From contig NC_018748.1 of assembly GCF_000263195.1 (NCBI RefSeq), positions 496,001 through 560,000 of the forward strand: 64,000 bases of DNA. The letters run 5' to 3'. Numbering within the stretch: the first letter of the stretch is position 1; each line of letters starts with the position of its first letter. Source of the stretch: Emticicia oligotrophica DSM 17448. Lineage in GTDB: Bacteria; Bacteroidota; Bacteroidia; Cytophagales; Spirosomataceae. Shown here one piece after another: positions 1 through 9,091 of the stretch. Position numbers and translations under genes: made by a program. The notes under the pieces were generated by a model, which was not told the origin of the DNA, did no database searches, and saw only the letters and a program-made list of their open reading frames with translations.

Positions 1-983
1 TTACTTTTGAAAACCCAAAAGCTCAAATTACATTGGCTGGTACACTTACACTACCCCAAAAAGAGGGTGTTTTTCCCGCCGTTATTCTAATTTCAGGAAG
101 TGGCCCACAAAATCGTGATGAAGAGTTACTTGGTCATAAGCCGTTTTTAGTAATTTCTGATTATTTAACTCGCCATGGCATTGCAGTTTTACGCTTCGAT
201 GATCGTGGAGTTGGGCAATCGAAAGGAGTTTTCAAAACTGCCACTTCAGCAGACCACGCTAGCGATGTAGCCAGTGCAGTGGCTTATTTGAAAACTCGTA
301 AGGAAATCAACCAAATTGGACTCATGGGCCATAGCGAGGGAGGTTTGATTGCACCGATGGTTGCAGCCAATAATAATCAAGTATCATTTATTGTGCTTTT
401 GGCGGGAACAGGCATTAGTGGAGATAAACTCTTATTGATGCAACAAGAACTAATTTCAAGAGCCAATGGTGTGAGTGAACCAGAAATTGCTTTATCGAAG
501 AAAATCAACGAAGGGGCTTTTAAAATAATTGTACAATCGAATGATGATGAACAATTGAAAAAGGATCTAGCAACCTACATAGGCAAGATGGTTAACGAAA
601 ATCCTGAAATTAATCCTAAAGGAGTAAAAGAAGAGGATTTTATTGCACAACAAGTAAAAAGTGCCATGAGTCCGTGGCCATGGATGCAGTATTTCTTAAA
701 ATATGACCCTGTCGAAAACTTAAAGTTAGTAAAATGTCCAATTTTGGCAGTTAATGGCGAAAAAGACTTGCAAGTGCCTGCTAAAGAAAACCTTTCAGCA
801 ATTGAAAATATTGTCAAAAAAGCTGGGAACAAAGATGTAACAACAAAAGCTTACCCCAATTTAAATCATTTATTTCAAGAATGTAAAACGGGTAGTCCAG
901 CCGAATATTCCACTATTGAGCAAACATTTTCGCCGCTCGTAATGGAGGATTTTACAAAATGGATAAAAATAAAGACTAAGTGA
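1..983 (+). CDS. Alpha/beta hydrolase, 5' end cut by window
   Basis: The frame stays open to the left edge. The codons before the first TTG (position 33) read as good protein (TFENPKAQIT), so the gene starts outside the window and the TTG is not the start. The visible part is an alpha/beta hydrolase of the serine-hydrolase type found in exported Bacteroidota esterases/peptidases. It has an oxyanion segment SGSGPQNRDE, the nucleophile elbow GHSEGG (about residues 98-103 counted from the TTG), an acid in VNGEKDLQVP and the catalytic histidine in LNHLFQ. Substrate cannot be told from sequence. A strong hairpin follows the stop codon. Family assignment is firm; the biological role is unknown. Confidence 0.85.
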   Translation, partial: TFENPKAQITLAGTLTLPQKEGVFPAVILISGSGPQNRDEELLGHKPFLVISDYLTRHGIAVLRFDDRGVGQSKGVFKTATSADHASDVASAVAYLKTRKEINQIGLMGHSEGGLIAPMVAANNNQVSFIVLLAGTGISGDKLLLMQQELISRANGVSEPEIALSKKINEGAFKIIVQSNDDEQLKKDLATYIGKMVNENPEINPKGVKEEDFIAQQVKSAMSPWPWMQYFLKYDPVENLKLVKCPILAVNGEKDLQVPAKENLSAIENIVKKAGNKDVTTKAYPNLNHLFQECKTGSPAEYSTIEQTFSPLVMEDFTKWIKIKTK

Positions 984-991
984 GTTAATTT

Positions 992-1028
992 GTTTCTGCC
1001 AACCCCTAAGTCTGGGGTTAGCAGAAAC
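992..1028. terminator. Hairpin terminator between convergent genes
   Basis: GTTTCTGC plus AACCCC pairs with GGGGTT plus GCAGAAAC, with one internal mismatch and an 8-nt loop, followed by AATTTT. It lies 9 bp after the hydrolase stop codon and can serve the plus-strand gene. Confidence 0.75.
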
Positions 1029-1146
1029 AATTTTCTTGGTGATTACAGCCTTGAATTTTAATCTAATTTAAAATGCTTTTACGCATTTTTATCAAATTCT
1101 TAGGGGATTTGTTCCTAAAGGAAGTCTGTCACTTTATGGCAAATAA

Positions 1147-1683
1147 CTATTTTTTAGTATAAGTTTCATTGATTGTAAGTTCTGAATAAGTCCCTCTAAT
1201 GAATGTTTTTACTAACTCTAAGGCATCTATGTCTGATTTACTGGTTAATGATTTTTTAACAGAATCAAGAAAAGTAATCATTGAAGTAAGATTGGTGGTA
1301 AGTTTTAAAGACGTTCCTGTTAAGGCTAAATCATAACTAATGTCAACCTTAGAATCTGCATAATCATCGAATGTGAGTTCTAATTTATTATTTGATAGCG
1401 TATAAGTTCCGTTATACGTGTCGCCGTAATTATCTAATAATGAAAACTTACCTCCATCATTAAAGGTATAACTTTTTGCTTCAAAAAAATTAAAATTTGA
1501 TAACTCATCTTTTGTTAAAGGTTTAGTTGTTGTTTCCCCCATTTTTTTACCCGTACCATCTGTGCTTGTAATTGTCCAAGTACCTACAATATCCACAGGT
1601 TTAACATCTTCATTTTTGGAACAAGAAGCAGTAAATAGACCAATAAAAATAATAAGAGCATAAGTTTTAAATGTAGATTTCAT
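1147..1683 (-). CDS. Lipocalin-like lipoprotein
   Basis: This 178-residue protein begins with a signal peptide and lipobox (LFTASC, Cys about residue 21), so it should be a lipoprotein facing the periplasm or the cell surface. The mature part opens with DIVGTWTITSTDG and continues as alternating short strands (YTFNDGGKFSLLD, YNGTYTLSNNKLELTF). This is the pattern of the lipocalin-like beta-barrel domains common in Bacteroidota lipoproteins. No catalytic motif is visible. It stands alone, facing the hydrolase tail to tail. The ligand is unknown. Confidence 0.8.
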   Translation of the reverse strand: MKSTFKTYALIIFIGLFTASCSKNEDVKPVDIVGTWTITSTDGTGKKMGETTTKPLTKDELSNFNFFEAKSYTFNDGGKFSLLDNYGDTYNGTYTLSNNKLELTFDDYADSKVDISYDLALTGTSLKLTTNLTSMITFLDSVKKSLTSKSDIDALELVKTFIRGTYSELTINETYTKK

Positions 1684-1789
1684 TTGTTTGATTGTGTTTA
1701 TATAAAAAAAAATTAAATTCTAATATTTACTTTTTCATGAAAGAGGTATTCTTTCTGTTTAAAAATTCAAAATCTTTGAAGTGGGAGAA

Positions 1790-1970
1790 ACTTGTGGCTA
1801 AACCATAAAAGCCTCATAAAATGCCCATTGAAGCAACACTTGCAGAGATTAAAAGTCCGTGTATATCGCTTGTGTATGCGAGAGAGATTGAAATGTAGAG
1901 GCATTATCTCAGAACACCACCAGAATCTCCTGTACCCAAAGTATATGGAGGTTCTAATGGAACATAATCT
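1790..1970. other. Unassigned stretch, possible decayed coding remnant
   Basis: This stretch is less AT-rich than its surroundings and no intact gene fits it. Translation on both strands gives short protein-like runs broken by stops (plus strand from 1821: MPIEATLAEI...; minus strand: GTGDSGGVLR then a stop). It could be a fossil gene fragment or an unannotated repeat. I cannot assign it. Confidence 0.2.
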
Positions 1971-1973
1971 ATT

Positions 1974-2097
1974 TTATTCAATATCACTTCGTTTAATCCA
2001 ACCTTCAATTGTCTTTTTACCGTAGTATCTTATTCTAAGCCAGTCGTCTTGTTCTTCTAAAATTTCTACTTCATCACCTTTCAGTAGATACATTTTG
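1974..2097 (-). repeat. Copy A of duplicated SH3-coding module
   Basis: These 124 bp align without gaps to 2835-2958 with six mismatches. The repeat runs from the stop codon to the start of the SH3 domain and similarity ends there abruptly. Confidence 0.85.
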
Positions 2098-2741
2098 TTT
2101 GGAATATTTGGAGAAGAGTTAATTATAGATTTTGAACTTTTTATTCTCTTTGTTTTCCCAGAAAACTGAAATATATTAAACTTAGAGAAGTTTTCGATTT
2201 TTATGCTATCAATCTTTTTAATGATAGATTGACTATTAATTTCCTTATTTTCTAACAAATAACCACCTGGTAAATTATACTCTGCTTGAATTTCTTCGAA
2301 ATCTTCTGGTAATTCTAATAAGCTACTATTCAAACAAATGCATTTGTAGTAAACAGAGTCATTATTTAATTTCGAAAAATAACTATTCTCTGAAATTTGT
2401 ATTGATACAAGCTTTTGATTTGAATTAATATTATAAAACACTCCAAAGTATGTTGGGTTTGTTTTTGTATTAATATAATTGATAATCAACTCTCTGCATT
2501 CTTCTTTTTTGAATTTTATTTTAGAATTTATTTCTTGAAATTCCTCTAAATTCTTGTCAAACACTTGCCTCGCCACAACGGGATTCGTCAAGACATAATT
2601 CATAATGCTTTTCTCATTCAGTATATATAATGATGTTTTTTTAAAATATGACAATTCAATAGGTGTATAAAACACATTACTTTTCATTTGTCCATAACAA
2701 GAAAAAGTTATTGTTGATATTATAATGATTAGTTTTTTCAT
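1974..2741 (-). CDS. Exported SH3-domain protein (immunity-like), second copy
   Basis: This 255-residue protein starts with a hydrophobic signal sequence (IIIISTITFSCYGQ), so it should be periplasmic or a lipoprotein. Residues ~30-205 match nothing I recognise. The last ~42 residues are a bacterial SH3-like domain (KGDEVEILEEQDDWLRIRYY, then EGWIKRSDIE). That tail is almost identical to the tail of the gene immediately upstream (2835-3572), while the N-terminal parts are unrelated. It is the last gene of the minus-strand run that contains the GH19 hydrolase protein. A periplasmic immunity role against that hydrolase is inferred from position and size only. The base composition is very AT-rich. 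Confidence 0.75.
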   Translation of the reverse strand: MKKLIIIISTITFSCYGQMKSNVFYTPIELSYFKKTSLYILNEKSIMNYVLTNPVVARQVFDKNLEEFQEINSKIKFKKEECRELIINYINTKTNPTYFGVFYNINSNQKLVSIQISENSYFSKLNNDSVYYKCICLNSSLLELPEDFEEIQAEYNLPGGYLLENKEINSQSIIKKIDSIKIENFSKFNIFQFSGKTKRIKSSKSIINSSPNIPNKMYLLKGDEVEILEEQDDWLRIRYYGKKTIEGWIKRSDIE

Positions 2742-2834
2742 CGAACTTATAATTTTTTTTTCCTTGCTTAGGAAGGATTTTTATTTGAAAAAATAAAACA
2801 TAATTTTATAATTATTTCAAAATAATAGTCCACT

Positions 2835-2958
2835 TTATTCTACATCACTACGTTTAATCCAGCCTTCGATTGTCTTTTTACCGTAGTATCTTATTCTAAG
2901 CCAGTCATCTTGTTCTTCTAAAATTTCTACTTCATCACCTTTCAGTAGATACATTTTG
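2835..2958 (-). repeat. Copy B of duplicated SH3-coding module
   Basis: Partner of 1974-2097 (six mismatches in 124 bp), encoding the C-terminal SH3-like domain of the neighbouring gene. Confidence 0.85.
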
Positions 2959-3572
2959 GTAGGTTGATTTAGTTTAATATTAAGATATACTTTTTTATTA
3001 ATTTTTTTAAAGTCTACAAATAATCTATACTTCTCCCAATCTTTTTTATTATTACGCAAGGATTCAATCACAAATAATGGGATTTCTCTTATACGTTCAT
3101 AAACATCTGGATCTCTTCCTGTGAAATTCAAAAAGAGTCTATTAGGTGTATAATCTGAAGGCATTTCTGCTTCATCATCTCCCTCAATACTATATGTTAA
3201 ATAGCAACTTCTTGTATATTTTATCAAATTCCCCAAACTATCATGACTTTTGCATAAATCATCAAAAAATAATACTCTATTACCAGACGATTTCAATTCT
3301 GTAACTTTTTTGGGGTATTCCTCATTTGAATCATCCCAAAAACCATAGTACGAATAGGGTGAACCAGTAATAAAAGTGTTATTTGTTTCTTTGACATAGT
3401 AAATTTTAACTGATTTTCGATTTGAAAAAATTGTGTAAATACTATCATAACCATCCTCAGGTGGTATAAACTTCCAAATTCCTTGTATTTTATCACAATT
3501 GGGAATTGCTTGTGAATAGCTTTGAGTTGATAAAAATACCAATAGAACAAAAATTCTTAATATTTCTTTCAT
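2835..3572 (-). CDS. Exported SH3-domain protein (immunity-like), first copy
   Basis: This 245-residue protein has a signal peptide (IFVLLVFLSTQSYSQA) and should be periplasmic. The body (about residues 22-200; CDKIQGIWKFIPPEDG, then beta-rich segments) resembles no family I can name with confidence. The C-terminal 42 residues are the same SH3-like module as in the downstream gene. Its ATG overlaps the TGA of the GH19-bearing gene (ATGA, 3569-3572), so the two are probably translationally coupled. That coupling is what one expects of an effector/immunity pair, but the function is inferred, not shown. Confidence 0.78.
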   Translation of the reverse strand: MKEILRIFVLLVFLSTQSYSQAIPNCDKIQGIWKFIPPEDGYDSIYTIFSNRKSVKIYYVKETNNTFITGSPYSYYGFWDDSNEEYPKKVTELKSSGNRVLFFDDLCKSHDSLGNLIKYTRSCYLTYSIEGDDEAEMPSDYTPNRLFLNFTGRDPDVYERIREIPLFVIESLRNNKKDWEKYRLFVDFKKINKKVYLNIKLNQPTKMYLLKGDEVEILEEQDDWLRIRYYGKKTIEGWIKRSDVE

Positions 3573-6500
3573 TTTTTTAGAGTTTTATATGCCTTTTTAG
3601 TGTACAACTTTCTATATTTAATGCCATTATCCTTACCATTTATTTCTTCCGTTATTTTTGCAATACTACCATCATCAACCTCATCTGCCAAATCATTTGC
3701 TTTTGCATCAGCCCAAAAGGTTAATGCAGTTTGCATAGCCATATCAAGGTCATCAGCTATCATATCTAAGTTTTTATCACATTCTGCACTTCGACACATA
3801 AAATCTTTATTCCCTTTGCCATGAACTCTATCCCATTTATCTTGTAACATTTTCTGATAATTATAATGACCTGTTAATTGCATAAATCCTCTCCCTCTAA
3901 ACCGTGAACCGTCTTTAGAATCAATTGTGCCATTGTCCATTCTACAAGCATATACATAATCGAATAATGCTGTGCTTTTCACATATTTATCTTTAACTTT
4001 TAAGCCTGTTGTACCTTCGTAAAGGGGAGGTTCACAATACGGAAATGGACAAGAATTGGTACTTATAGCCTCATAACCCTCAAATAAATCACAGTATTTT
4101 AAAACTTTCTTGCCCTTATATTTTCTTGTAGTAGTTGCAAATCCACTATTTTCGATATTATTTTCACTGTATGTTAACTCTTTTAATTGGTTTAAATTTG
4201 TCTCTGCCCCAATTTGTCCGATAAAATGGCTCATCCTTTCTGCATTAGTCAATCCATACTTATTCGAATACTTATTAATAATTCTTGCTACTGTTTCACA
4301 TTGCTTTATTGGAGTAGTTTTAAAGATCTGATTTAATTGCTTGCCTGTAATTGGGAATATAGCATTTGTTTCGACTACCTCCTCCTCAGTCACACCAGAG
4401 AACAACCAGCCTTCTACCAACTTAGCTTGATCGTTGTTGTCAGTTTTAATGGTTAGGTATCGCTGTGGGTTTTTAGTGCGATCATTATATAACTCTAAAC
4501 GGTTATTATTTATTTCTCGGTTCGGTTCGTTATATTCATCTCTTGGTATTGAAGTTACATCCATGCCTGCATTGTTTGAAATTGCAATACTGAATTTATC
4601 AATACAGTTTTCTCCAATCATCACTTGGCCTTCCAATTTTTTAAATAATTCAATAGTCGAATATAAATTATCCTTAAAATCCTCACGCAATTTGTTCATT
4701 TTTGCTGCAATCTCTTCACAATCACCATTTGCAGCTAAACTTTGCCAGATTGTATTAAAACTATTCCAACCACACCCACACTCCATTTTTTTATCTTTGA
4801 TGGCCTTTAATTTTTCCTCAAACTCTTTGGCTAATTTGGCCATTTCTTGTTGTCTTTTCTTATCCTCTTCTAAGCATTTTTTACAATCCTCATCATAAAT
4901 CAACCATTCTTCTATTTTACTATTAGGACCCTTCTTTGGCTCAAAAGTCTCGGTATAAGCTTCACAAATACAGCTCTGACTCGCCAGATTTACCATCTTT
5001 ATGATTTCTTCTGAGCCTTCACTACCAAACTTTTTAGTAAAATAGGCTATCTGCTTATCAATTCCTTCCTTGGCTTTTTGTTTCATGGCTGCCAATGCTT
5101 TTAGCTCAGATTTACTTACTTTTTTCCCTTCATTAACTTTAACTAAAATGGCCTGTGTTTTTTCAGCAATTTTTTCATACAAATCAGTCAGAGAATTATA
5201 CGTTTCGGCAATAGCTCCTGCATTTTCATAGGCAACATCTAAAATTTGATTGTAGGCAGCGTAAGCTTTTTCTAAGGCCACTCGTTGTTTATCGGTTAAT
5301 AATGAGGCACTTACACCGCTTAACTCGGCTCGCCCTGCTACTACGCAGCCTCCTTCGGCTACTTGGATGCCACTTAGCGTTACACCCAGCTTTATGTTAT
5401 TCATCATTGGTACTTTAATTAGACCTTCACCGTTCCCTGCTCCGTCAATGCTTACAACGCTTAATACCATTGAGTTCATGGCAATTTCATCGCCAGCATT
5501 TACTGGCACAAGGGTTCCGTTATATTGTGGTACATTGTCATGGTTACCACAACTATAGCTGGCCGTGATACCCGCACAAGTAGGCTTTTTTGTCTTTAGA
5601 ACCTCTTGCATTTGCTCAATCGTAGCATTAGCGGGTAAAACAGAAAGCTGTTTTGGCAAGTTATCGGGTAATTCTTTACCTTCGGCTGGTATGTATATCT
5701 TTGTTTGTGTGTTTAGTAAGTTTGTTAGCTCTTCTTCGGTGGTTTTAGAATCATTTACATCTTCTTGAGGGTTCTCTGAGGTTTTTATCACTTCTGGATC
5801 TGGCTCCATTGGGCTTTCGGGTTCATAGGTCAGCTCGGGGTCACTTTCCCAAGTTTCTTCTTCTGTTGGCGTTTTTATAATTTCAAAATCACTCACCGTA
5901 GCTTGGCTTTCGGCTTGTTTGCACACTGTTTTTACCTCCCATTTATATTGATAACCAACGGATTGCTGAATTAATAAATGCTCGGTCGATAAGACACTTT
6001 TTTCTGTTTTTAGTCCATTGGGTAAAGTATAATAGGCTAATTTGTAACTAAGAGCATCGCTCGGAGCATCCCAACTAAGCTGTACTGAACCATCATCAGC
6101 ATCTACTATGGCTTGTAAATTCGTAGGTGGTAAACATGGCAAATGCCCATATACAAAGCTCTTAATATCGCTATACCCATTATTAAAAAATCCTATTTCA
6201 CCATTCAGACTTTCTACTCGTACTTGCCAAGCGTAGCGTTTTCCTTCTATTAATGGTAATCCAGTTGTGCCGTAAAGAAAGTTAGGCTTATCGGATAATA
6301 ATTCTTGCATATATGGTGTTGCCGAATTGATAACCACAGCAGGGTCTTCTCCGTAGGGTACTTCATATAAATACAAGTGATATAAAAGCCCACCACTCCC
6401 CAAAGCAGGTGTTATGTGTCGGGGTGTCCAACTGAACAAAATATTTTGTGGCGTAGTAGCAGTCACAATGTTTCCATCGGTGGGCATATTCAGTAAGGGT

Positions 6501-7012
6501 GGATAATTATTTTGAATATAAAATCTCGCGGTGCCTACATTGCTCACTTGCCTAAATCGGTAGTGCTCGATGGCTACCACTTCCCATTCATAAAAACCAA
6601 ATGGTAGAGCTAAGCCATTGAGTAATTGTGTATAATCAATACCTTGAACTTCCATGTTTTGTGGACTAAAGTTCTCGGCCAGTTCAAGTGCAGAGAGGGT
6701 CTTCGGAATCCCCGGTGTAAGCGTGATCGGTTGGGAATTAATAAAACCTTCGGGGTTTTCCAGCCAAACACCTTGCCCTTTAAGCCTAATTCGTAGGCTT
6801 ACTTCAACACTGGGCTTTGTAAGGTCTTTCAGTAGCAATTGTACCTTAAACTTTAAAGGACTACTAACAATCTCGCTCATTTGACCACTAAAAGGTGGGC
6901 TCAATAACACCCTACAATCAACAGGATAGTTTTGGGGATAAGCTAAATGTGTTACCACCAACAATGATAAGAGTGATAAACAAAAAGTTATGTGTTTATA
7001 GAATGTGTGCAT
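3569..7012 (-). CDS. TANFOR/Fn3-like surface protein with C-terminal GH19-type hydrolase domain
   Basis: This 1147-residue exported protein has a signal peptide at residues ~1-27. Residues ~30-385 form beta domains resembling TANFOR/Fn3 modules of Bacteroidota (LFSWTPRH, YAWQVRVES, VQLSWDAPSDALSYKL). An acidic Pro/Glu linker lies at ~385-440, a beta domain to ~590, a helical segment and then a Cys-rich segment (CICEAY, CKKCLEE, CGCGWN). From ~890 to the end is a glycoside hydrolase 19-like domain: FIGQIGAETN carries the likely general acid Glu (~937), GRGFMQLTGHYNY (~1040) is the family signature, followed by ALTFWADAKA and ITEEINGKDNG. GH19 enzymes cleave chitin or, in phage and effector forms, peptidoglycan. 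The gene sits 13 bp after the Fn3 gene and overlaps the first SH3 gene by ATGA. The domain calls are good; the delivery role is inference. Confidence 0.85.
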   Translation of the reverse strand: MHTFYKHITFCLSLLSLLVVTHLAYPQNYPVDCRVLLSPPFSGQMSEIVSSPLKFKVQLLLKDLTKPSVEVSLRIRLKGQGVWLENPEGFINSQPITLTPGIPKTLSALELAENFSPQNMEVQGIDYTQLLNGLALPFGFYEWEVVAIEHYRFRQVSNVGTARFYIQNNYPPLLNMPTDGNIVTATTPQNILFSWTPRHITPALGSGGLLYHLYLYEVPYGEDPAVVINSATPYMQELLSDKPNFLYGTTGLPLIEGKRYAWQVRVESLNGEIGFFNNGYSDIKSFVYGHLPCLPPTNLQAIVDADDGSVQLSWDAPSDALSYKLAYYTLPNGLKTEKSVLSTEHLLIQQSVGYQYKWEVKTVCKQAESQATVSDFEIIKTPTEEETWESDPELTYEPESPMEPDPEVIKTSENPQEDVNDSKTTEEELTNLLNTQTKIYIPAEGKELPDNLPKQLSVLPANATIEQMQEVLKTKKPTCAGITASYSCGNHDNVPQYNGTLVPVNAGDEIAMNSMVLSVVSIDGAGNGEGLIKVPMMNNIKLGVTLSGIQVAEGGCVVAGRAELSGVSASLLTDKQRVALEKAYAAYNQILDVAYENAGAIAETYNSLTDLYEKIAEKTQAILVKVNEGKKVSKSELKALAAMKQKAKEGIDKQIAYFTKKFGSEGSEEIIKMVNLASQSCICEAYTETFEPKKGPNSKIEEWLIYDEDCKKCLEEDKKRQQEMAKLAKEFEEKLKAIKDKKMECGCGWNSFNTIWQSLAANGDCEEIAAKMNKLREDFKDNLYSTIELFKKLEGQVMIGENCIDKFSIAISNNAGMDVTSIPRDEYNEPNREINNNRLELYNDRTKNPQRYLTIKTDNNDQAKLVEGWLFSGVTEEEVVETNAIFPITGKQLNQIFKTTPIKQCETVARIINKYSNKYGLTNAERMSHFIGQIGAETNLNQLKELTYSENNIENSGFATTTRKYKGKKVLKYCDLFEGYEAISTNSCPFPYCEPPLYEGTTGLKVKDKYVKSTALFDYVYACRMDNGTIDSKDGSRFRGRGFMQLTGHYNYQKMLQDKWDRVHGKGNKDFMCRSAECDKNLDMIADDLDMAMQTALTFWADAKANDLADEVDDGSIAKITEEINGKDNGIKYRKLYTKKAYKTLKK

Positions 7013-7025
7013 CTTGCTCGATGAT

Positions 7026-9050
7026 TTATTTATTTAAAATAGGAGCCTCAAAAACTTCTGAAAGTTTGGTTTCGGAATCGTCAGCAAAAATTGCCTTGAT
7101 CCGATAGCTGTAAGAAATATTTGGCTCAATGTTTGGTTCTCGAAATGAGCCAAATTTGCCCTCAAAAATCTTGTAAAGTGCCATTTTTTCTCCAGTACCT
7201 TTACGCCGATACAAGGCATATTTCTTGATGGCTTGTTTAGGTATTGGCCAAGTCAGTAAAAGACTATTAGAGGTGGAATCGAGACTAAAATTGATGGAAT
7301 TAATCGGTTTTCGAACGCCAGTATATAACATTTCGAGTTCGATGTTAACAGGTTTTGACTTCAATCCCCCATCATCTTTTGCAATTAGTTGATAGATATA
7401 AGCCGTCCGTTCGGAGGCTGTTGTATCGATGAAACCATTTAATTGCTTTTTAGCGGAAAAGGCAACTAATAATGTGCGGCAATTAAGTGTATCGTTTTTT
7501 GGAAATCTGTATAAAAATGTGCTATCGTGATCTTCGCTTGGGGAATTGGCCCAACTCACAGCAATGCTGCTATCAGAAACCGAAAACGCAGTAAAATTTG
7601 GCGACGCTGGCGGAATTATATCAGGACGAAGCACAATAACTGTATCAGCATGAACAGAAGCATTTAGCCGTTTATCGAAGGCAATGATTGTATAATAAAT
7701 TTTCTTGTTGAGTAAGTTTAAGGAAACAGTATCTCTGTAAACACTATCTGCGATGATTCGATTAGTAATTAAACTCAACTCTCGTTTAGGATTATCTCCG
7801 CGATAAATACTATACCCTAAAAAATCTTTTTCATGATTGGCTTTCCAACGAAGGCTAACTATACCTTTTTCGTCAGATTTATAGGTTTTCCAAACAGGTT
7901 TTTGCGGTGGAATAGAATCTTCTAACTGAACAAATTCGGGATAAGAGGCTAAACTTTTATAACCCCAGTTTAGCACCGAAACTTGATAATAACCTTCAGA
8001 AAGGGGCAAACTATCCACAAACATTCGGGTTTGTCTGGAAAGGCGTTTAGGGTTTAATTTTTCATATTTCCCGCCTAATTTTTCCGCCCTTAATACATCA
8101 AACCCACGAATGTCATTATTCAAAGAGTCAGGAAAACTCCAAGTGATTCGAACACCCTTTGCCTGTTTATTTGGTAAAAAGGTTTTTACTTTCGGGAGTG
8201 GTAGCTTAGTTCGATAACCATAAATACGTATCACATTCGAAGGTTCGGAAAGAATGCCAAATGGAGTGATGGCTTTTACACGATAAAAATATTCTTGATA
8301 GAGTTTAGGAAGCTTTTCAGATTTTGCTCCTATATATCTACCCAGTGAGTCGGGTTCTGCCAAAGCCAAAATGGGTTCATCTTGCGTAGCTCGATAACTT
8401 ATTCCACCATCATCTGAACGCTCCACAACAAATGCACTATGCAACACTGAATCAGCTACATTCCAACGAATAAACAGTGTACTATCTTGAAACTCTCCGA
8501 ATAAATTAGTTGGTGGCAATAAACGTGTAAGCTTCGAAGTTTCGACACTAACGGTGCTTGAAATATCAGTTTTATCAATCAATACGGTGTAGGTATATTG
8601 TTCATTGGGCAGTACTGTTCTGTCTTCAAAAAGTTGAGCCATTCCACCCGCAATCGCTCCCGAAGTATTGCTCATTAGCATAGCCATAGCCAAAGAAAGG
8701 TTTCTCGATTCTTGGTCTTCTGGTGCGGGTACTTGCAAGAATTTATATGCTACGGAAGCAAATTTTTCTTTTTTACTCAATAGATTCCAGTAGTTTTCTT
8801 TTAGTGGAACCAAAGGAAACTTTGTGAGCAAAACCTGATTTTCATTTACTTTTTCACCATTACGATGGGTAGTTTGGCGAAATAAACGATAGCCCGATGC
8901 ATTACCTTTTTGCCAAGTTTCAAAACTCTGCGGCATCCATCGCAGAATCACTTTATCTTTTTCAGTTTTGGCAACTATGGCCAATTCTTGGGCAAAAACT
9001 GTAGTTGTACAGGCAATTAAAAAAAGAAGTTGGATATATATATTTTTCAC
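7026..9050 (-). CDS. Secreted fibronectin type III repeat protein
   Basis: This 674-residue protein has an N-terminal signal peptide (LFLIACTTTVFAQ) and then several fibronectin type III-like units. Each has the typical W-strand start (ILRWMPQSFETW, LFIRWNVADS, VRITWSFPDS, VSLRWKANHE, IAVSWANSPS, LLLTWPIPKQ) and a closing YxYxxxAxxxxG-like strand (YFYRVKAITPFG, YYTIIAFDKR, YIYQLIAKDDGG, YSYRIKAIF). There is no enzyme motif and no recognisable type IX sorting tail. It lies between the giant coiled-coil protein (41 bp upstream) and the GH19-bearing protein (13 bp downstream) in one operon. A structural or adaptor role on the cell surface is likely. Confidence 0.85.
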   Translation of the reverse strand: MKNIYIQLLFLIACTTTVFAQELAIVAKTEKDKVILRWMPQSFETWQKGNASGYRLFRQTTHRNGEKVNENQVLLTKFPLVPLKENYWNLLSKKEKFASVAYKFLQVPAPEDQESRNLSLAMAMLMSNTSGAIAGGMAQLFEDRTVLPNEQYTYTVLIDKTDISSTVSVETSKLTRLLPPTNLFGEFQDSTLFIRWNVADSVLHSAFVVERSDDGGISYRATQDEPILALAEPDSLGRYIGAKSEKLPKLYQEYFYRVKAITPFGILSEPSNVIRIYGYRTKLPLPKVKTFLPNKQAKGVRITWSFPDSLNNDIRGFDVLRAEKLGGKYEKLNPKRLSRQTRMFVDSLPLSEGYYQVSVLNWGYKSLASYPEFVQLEDSIPPQKPVWKTYKSDEKGIVSLRWKANHEKDFLGYSIYRGDNPKRELSLITNRIIADSVYRDTVSLNLLNKKIYYTIIAFDKRLNASVHADTVIVLRPDIIPPASPNFTAFSVSDSSIAVSWANSPSEDHDSTFLYRFPKNDTLNCRTLLVAFSAKKQLNGFIDTTASERTAYIYQLIAKDDGGLKSKPVNIELEMLYTGVRKPINSINFSLDSTSNSLLLTWPIPKQAIKKYALYRRKGTGEKMALYKIFEGKFGSFREPNIEPNISYSYRIKAIFADDSETKLSEVFEAPILNK

Positions 9051-9091
9051 TTGTGTATTTATTTATAAATTTTGAGAATCAAGAATTACGC

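Noticed and set aside
1792-2025. 77-codon plus-strand frame
   Set aside because: It overlaps the SH3 gene 3' end, has an unlikely composition and matches nothing; only the underlying stretch is noted as unexplained.
3600-6884. Plus-strand open frames opposite the GH19-bearing gene
   Set aside because: Low-quality translations fully inside a gene with clear domains on the other strand.
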